Positions 38,628 through 40,899 of a stretch of 40,899 nucleotides of DNA are shown piece after piece. The notes under the pieces were generated by a model. That model made no database searches. It was not told the origin of the DNA and saw only the letters and a list, made by a program, of their open reading frames with translations. Every line of letters begins with the position of its first letter. The stretch's first letter is position 1. The DNA comes from a virus. The position numbers and the translations under genes were made by a program. Where the stretch lies: positions 1 through 40,899 of IMG/VR virus record IMGVR_UViG_3300002835_000412; one strand, 5' to 3'.

Positions 38628-38996
38628 ATGAGTGATATGGAAACTGGGTACGCTAACGCGGCCCAATGTGCACAGTTGCTATCTGAGGCACGAAAAGACG
38701 GATGCCTTTTCTGCAAGTGGTTTGCCATGCACGAAGAGGCGACAGCAACTAAATCTGCAACCTTCAAACATATAACGCTGCTTGAAGTGCACGGAGACTG
38801 CAGGAGGCGTGCGCCGATTGTCCAGTTGCACGAAGAAGATCCGGATAGCAATCTGACGGTGTGGCCAGAGGTCACGCAAAAGGAATGGTGCGGAGAATTC
38901 GAGAAAACGACTGAGATCATAGACGTTGATTACATTTGCTCACCGACGACTGACCCCGGTTTCAGAGAATGGATCACGGAACAGGCGATGAAGTAA
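38628..38996 (+). CDS. Hypothetical protein with Cys motif
   Basis: 122 residues, GAGGA upstream. An early CLFCKWFAMHEEAT motif, then CRRRAP and WCGEFE, suggest a metal-binding Cys/His cluster. Tag 17 begins in its stop codon. Unknown function. Confidence 0.55.
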   Translation: MSDMETGYANAAQCAQLLSEARKDGCLFCKWFAMHEEATATKSATFKHITLLEVHGDCRRRAPIVQLHEEDPDSNLTVWPEVTQKEWCGEFEKTTEIIDVDYICSPTTDPGFREWITEQAMK

Positions 38997-39029
38997 CATC
39001 GGTTCAGAACTCCGATAGTCGCGAAGGCA

Positions 39030-39057
39030 TTGACAGCGGCCAGAACCCTGGTAAGAT
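39030..39057 (+). promoter_or_regulatory. Sigma-70-like promoter for the lysis-like operon
   Basis: TTGACA (39030-39035), a 16-base spacer and TAAGAT (39052-39057), about 85 bases before the holin-like gene. A GC-rich hairpin ACCCGC/GCGGGT (39098-39103, 39114-39119) lies in the leader. Confidence 0.55.
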
Positions 39058-39142
39058 CAGGGCACCTCTTGGCATTTAACCAAAAACCCTACTGACCACC
39101 CGCCTCAGCGTGCGCGGGTCGCGTTCCGTCGTGGGGTGAGCT

Positions 39143-39331
39143 GTGCTAAAGCTGATTGGGGAAATCCTGACAAGCAAAAAAGCCATCGCGACAATGGCGG
39201 GCGTTTTGATCGTGGCCACGAATAAGATTGGCCTGCAACTGCCAGAGGAAGCCGTCACGCAGATCATTGGGGCAATCGCGGCTTATGTCGTTTCGCAGGG
39301 TCTTGCCGATTTCGGAAAGGCTGCGAAGTGA
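39143..39331 (+). CDS. Holin-like small membrane protein
   Basis: 62 residues, GTG start, GGGGTGAG upstream. Begins LKLIGEILTSKKAIATMAG, with two hydrophobic segments (about 14-28 and 38-53: IIGAIAAYVVSQGLADF). Size, membrane character and position first in an operon with a peptidase suggest a holin, but no family match is certain. Confidence 0.5.
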   Translation: MLKLIGEILTSKKAIATMAGVLIVATNKIGLQLPEEAVTQIIGAIAAYVVSQGLADFGKAAK

Positions 39332-39627
39332 TTTCCATCGACTGGCAGCAGGTTATCGGCTCAATTCTGATTGGTGGCTCCGGCATTGGTGGAGCCATCT
39401 GGGCTGCGATTGCAGGCTGGAAGAAATTCCGCCCGGTCAGATCAGGCGAGGAAACGCCACGTCCTGCCGATGAGCCTGCCCCAGCTGGTGCGGTCGATTG
39501 GGCTGTAGACATTTGCGAAGCGATGGGAGCAGCGTCAGCAGAAACAAAGCTCAAAGCAATTCTTGGCGGTGCAACAAGAGACGACGCCCGCAAATTGCGT
39601 ATTGCAGAACTGGAGGCAAAGCCGTGA
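39328..39627 (+). CDS. Membrane-anchored protein in lysis-like operon
   Basis: 99 residues, GTG start in GTGA overlap. One hydrophobic segment (QVIGSILIGGSGIGGAIWAA, about 8-30) followed by a Pro-rich and then helical soluble tail. May be a second holin or spanin-like component. Confidence 0.5.
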   Translation: MISIDWQQVIGSILIGGSGIGGAIWAAIAGWKKFRPVRSGEETPRPADEPAPAGAVDWAVDICEAMGAASAETKLKAILGGATRDDARKLRIAELEAKP

Positions 39628-39965
39628 AGCTGCCTCTTGCACTGATTGCCAGCGGATTGATTGGCGGGCTTTTGCTGCTGTATGGCGGCAAGGGTGCTCC
39701 GGGGCCGTCGCCATCCGATGCGGTTTCCGCAGTGTTTGACGCACAGGAAGCCACGTTCCGCAAACTGTCCGGAGAGCGAGCCAAAGCACTCCGCGCGGGC
39801 GAAATCACCAGCGAAGCGGCATCGGTCGCATGGATGCAATCACGCTGGCTTCCGGCATTTGAGGCGGAGTGGGCGAAACTGCTGACTCAGGAAGCGGCGG
39901 CATTTGGTGGCGAGCAATGGACGGCAGAGAAAGAAGCCGCTTGGATTGAGAGGTACGTGCGATGA
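39624..39965 (+). CDS. Secreted or anchored helical protein
   Basis: 113 residues, GTG start with GGAGG upstream and GTGA overlap. N-terminal hydrophobic segment (LPLALIASGLIGGLLLLYGG) like a signal anchor, then charged helices (FRKLSGERAKALRAGEITSE). Likely acts at the membrane in lysis or entry; function unknown. Confidence 0.5.
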   Translation: MKLPLALIASGLIGGLLLLYGGKGAPGPSPSDAVSAVFDAQEATFRKLSGERAKALRAGEITSEAASVAWMQSRWLPAFEAEWAKLLTQEAAAFGGEQWTAEKEAAWIERYVR

Positions 39966-40828
39966 CACACGCTTTGAAAATCCCGACAGCAGCCGAGTGG
40001 AAAGAACTGGAAGTCACTGCAAAAGTGTCTGCCCCGCGTGCGGAGGATTACGCCGAATGGGAAGAACGATTGCGGGCACATTCCGCGATTTTGCTGGCAG
40101 AAATGAGAGACCAGCGGCAGACGCAAAACGACTGCCAGGGCAACGCGACTGCAAACGGGACTGAGGCGAGGCATCGCTATTGTGTTGGAAAAATGGTTCA
40201 GTTCTCGGATACCTACGCATATAACGCTAGCGAGTATGTGAGCAGCCCGAACGACGTTGGCCGTGATTCTGGAACATCAATGCAGTCCGGCGTGAAGCTG
40301 CTGACAAAAGGCATTCCAGACATCGGAGTAAAGCCTGGACTATGTCTTGAGTCCGAATGGAAGTACGGCACCTACGAAACCAAAGCCAGTCGTTTTGTTG
40401 AGCGAGCCAAGGGGCTGACGATTGAGGATAGTTACGTCGCTGAGCACGGCCCGATGCCTCCGTGGGATCAGATGTTGATTGCATTGTCGGCCGGTGGCAC
40501 AGGGCACATCGGAGTCTATTGGGCTCCTTCGTTCGTAAAGTTGCAAAACAAATACTCTTGCTGGTCGAAGAATGCAAACAGCGGCGGCGGTCATGCAGTG
40601 GAAATCATTGCGGCGATTGAGCTGAGCGGCATTTGGTATCTGGTCGTCTGGAACTCGCACGGCAACGGATTTAAGTTGATGCCTCGGGCAAATTACGAAG
40701 CGTATCAACGCAATCAGTTTGCACCGTTTGGCGGCTATTTGCTGATGCCTGATAAGCCGGTCGAGCGTTATCACAATCGCGTCGTCAGTGGCGGTGGATA
40801 CTTCAGCCCAAGCAAGGGGGTGGCGTGA
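39962..40828 (+). CDS. Papain-like (C1A) cysteine peptidase
   Basis: 288 residues, ATGA overlap. The catalytic Cys lies in QTQNDCQGNATANGTEAR near residue 59, with Gln upstream as in papain's oxyanion hole. The His is in GGGHAVEIIAAIE near 218 and the Asn in VVWNSHGNGF near 236 (papain NSWG-like). It could be an endolysin-like peptidase that cuts peptide crosslinks in the host wall, or a virion peptidase. No signal peptide is visible. Confidence 0.7.
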   Translation: MTHALKIPTAAEWKELEVTAKVSAPRAEDYAEWEERLRAHSAILLAEMRDQRQTQNDCQGNATANGTEARHRYCVGKMVQFSDTYAYNASEYVSSPNDVGRDSGTSMQSGVKLLTKGIPDIGVKPGLCLESEWKYGTYETKASRFVERAKGLTIEDSYVAEHGPMPPWDQMLIALSAGGTGHIGVYWAPSFVKLQNKYSCWSKNANSGGGHAVEIIAAIELSGIWYLVVWNSHGNGFKLMPRANYEAYQRNQFAPFGGYLLMPDKPVERYHNRVVSGGGYFSPSKGVA

Positions 40829-40899
40829 TGAATACAATCAAAGATGACGCTCCGAATCACGGCGGCGTAGAAGTCGTGGCAACGTGGACCGTGTCAGCG
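40828..40899 (+). CDS. Start of a gene cut by the window edge
   Basis: ATG overlaps the peptidase stop (TGATGA). 24 codons are visible (NTIKDDAPNHGGVEVVATWT...), with no stop before the edge. Product unknown. Confidence 0.55.
   Translation, partial: MNTIKDDAPNHGGVEVVATWTVSA

Larger units (their letters stand above)
33270..39018 (+). repeat. Family of 17 fixed-geometry intergenic tags
   Basis: After every gene of this block, starting in or beside the stop codon, lies AACAGMGG-N9-CCGMTAG (or GCTCTGTTG). Copies: 33270-33293, 33669-33692, 34420-34445, 34886-34909, 35172-35195, 35656-35679, 35853-35876, 36052-36074, 36358-36382, 36679-36699, 36943-36965, 37263-37286, 37579-37603, 37936-37961, 38206-38229, 38586-38609, 38995-39018. 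The spacer between GG and CC/GC is 9 bases in 15 copies and 10 in two. Stem arms covary (AGCGG/CCGCT, AGAGG/CCTCT, CGCGG/CCGCG, ATCGG/CCGAT), though not all copies pair fully. Confidence 0.75.

Noticed and set aside
33270-39018. Integron attC-like cassette sites
   Set aside because: Tags are about 24 bases and lack consistent RYYYAAC and GTTRRRY boxes, and no integron-type integrase is present. The cassette-like order remains notable.
33270-39018. CRISPR array
   Set aside because: Repeats are separated by whole genes and the variable nine bases are inside the repeat, not spacers of regular length. No cas genes.

Overview
The window is a contiguous stretch of a tailed-phage or prophage genome with siphovirus-type architecture. 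Almost all genes lie on the + strand and are tightly packed, with many ATGA, GTGA and TTGA stop/start overlaps. The likely host is a planctomycete. That is an inference from long Gly-Ser linkers in tail proteins, Cys-rich tail-end proteins and the style of the small zinc-ribbon proteins; nothing in the DNA proves it.

Layout. 0.1-8 kb is a packaging and head module: Nu1-like small terminase, GpA-type large terminase, gpW-like protein, lambda-type portal, prohead protease, decoration protein and a Mu gpT-type major capsid protein. 8-15.6 kb is a tail module: head-tail joining, tail tube, a G/GT chaperone pair with a -1 frameshift signal, tape measure and Gly-Ser-linker proteins. It is followed by a glycosyltransferase/FkbM-methyltransferase fusion (15.6-17.7 kb). 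17.7-20.9 kb holds two minus-strand genes, an operator-like palindrome, structured intergenic DNA, an excisionase-like gene and a tyrosine integrase, so the phage is probably temperate. 20.9-32.7 kb is the DNA metabolism module: ParB/N-methyltransferase fusion, HNH nuclease, CsrA, DUF1064 nuclease, RecA-like ATPase with a DUF669 ssDNA-binding partner, HD hydrolase, coiled-coil protein, SF2 helicase and primase/ATPase. Three homing-endonuclease-like genes interrupt this module. A repeat cluster with an AT-rich core (32.71-33.0 kb) follows the primase and is a candidate replication origin. 33.1-39.0 kb has 17 small genes of mostly unknown function. 39.0-40.9 kb is a promoter-led membrane-protein and papain-like peptidase cassette, probably lysis-related, and the last gene is cut by the window edge.

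The most unusual observation is in the 33.1-39.0 kb block. Each of its 17 genes is followed by a short element of fixed geometry that starts in or beside the stop codon (or, in two cases, within the last codons): AACAGMGG, nine variable bases, then CCGMTAG or GCTCTGTTG. Several copies form hairpins with compensating base changes. One tag follows a 96-nt tRNA-like RNA instead of directly following its protein gene. Other notable signals are a csrA whose canonical N-terminus appears only if an ATT start is used, two mutually exclusive RNA structures over the capsid-gene ribosome-binding site, a multi-hairpin region before an HNH/AP2 gene, and twin hairpins with identical loops before the excisionase-like gene.
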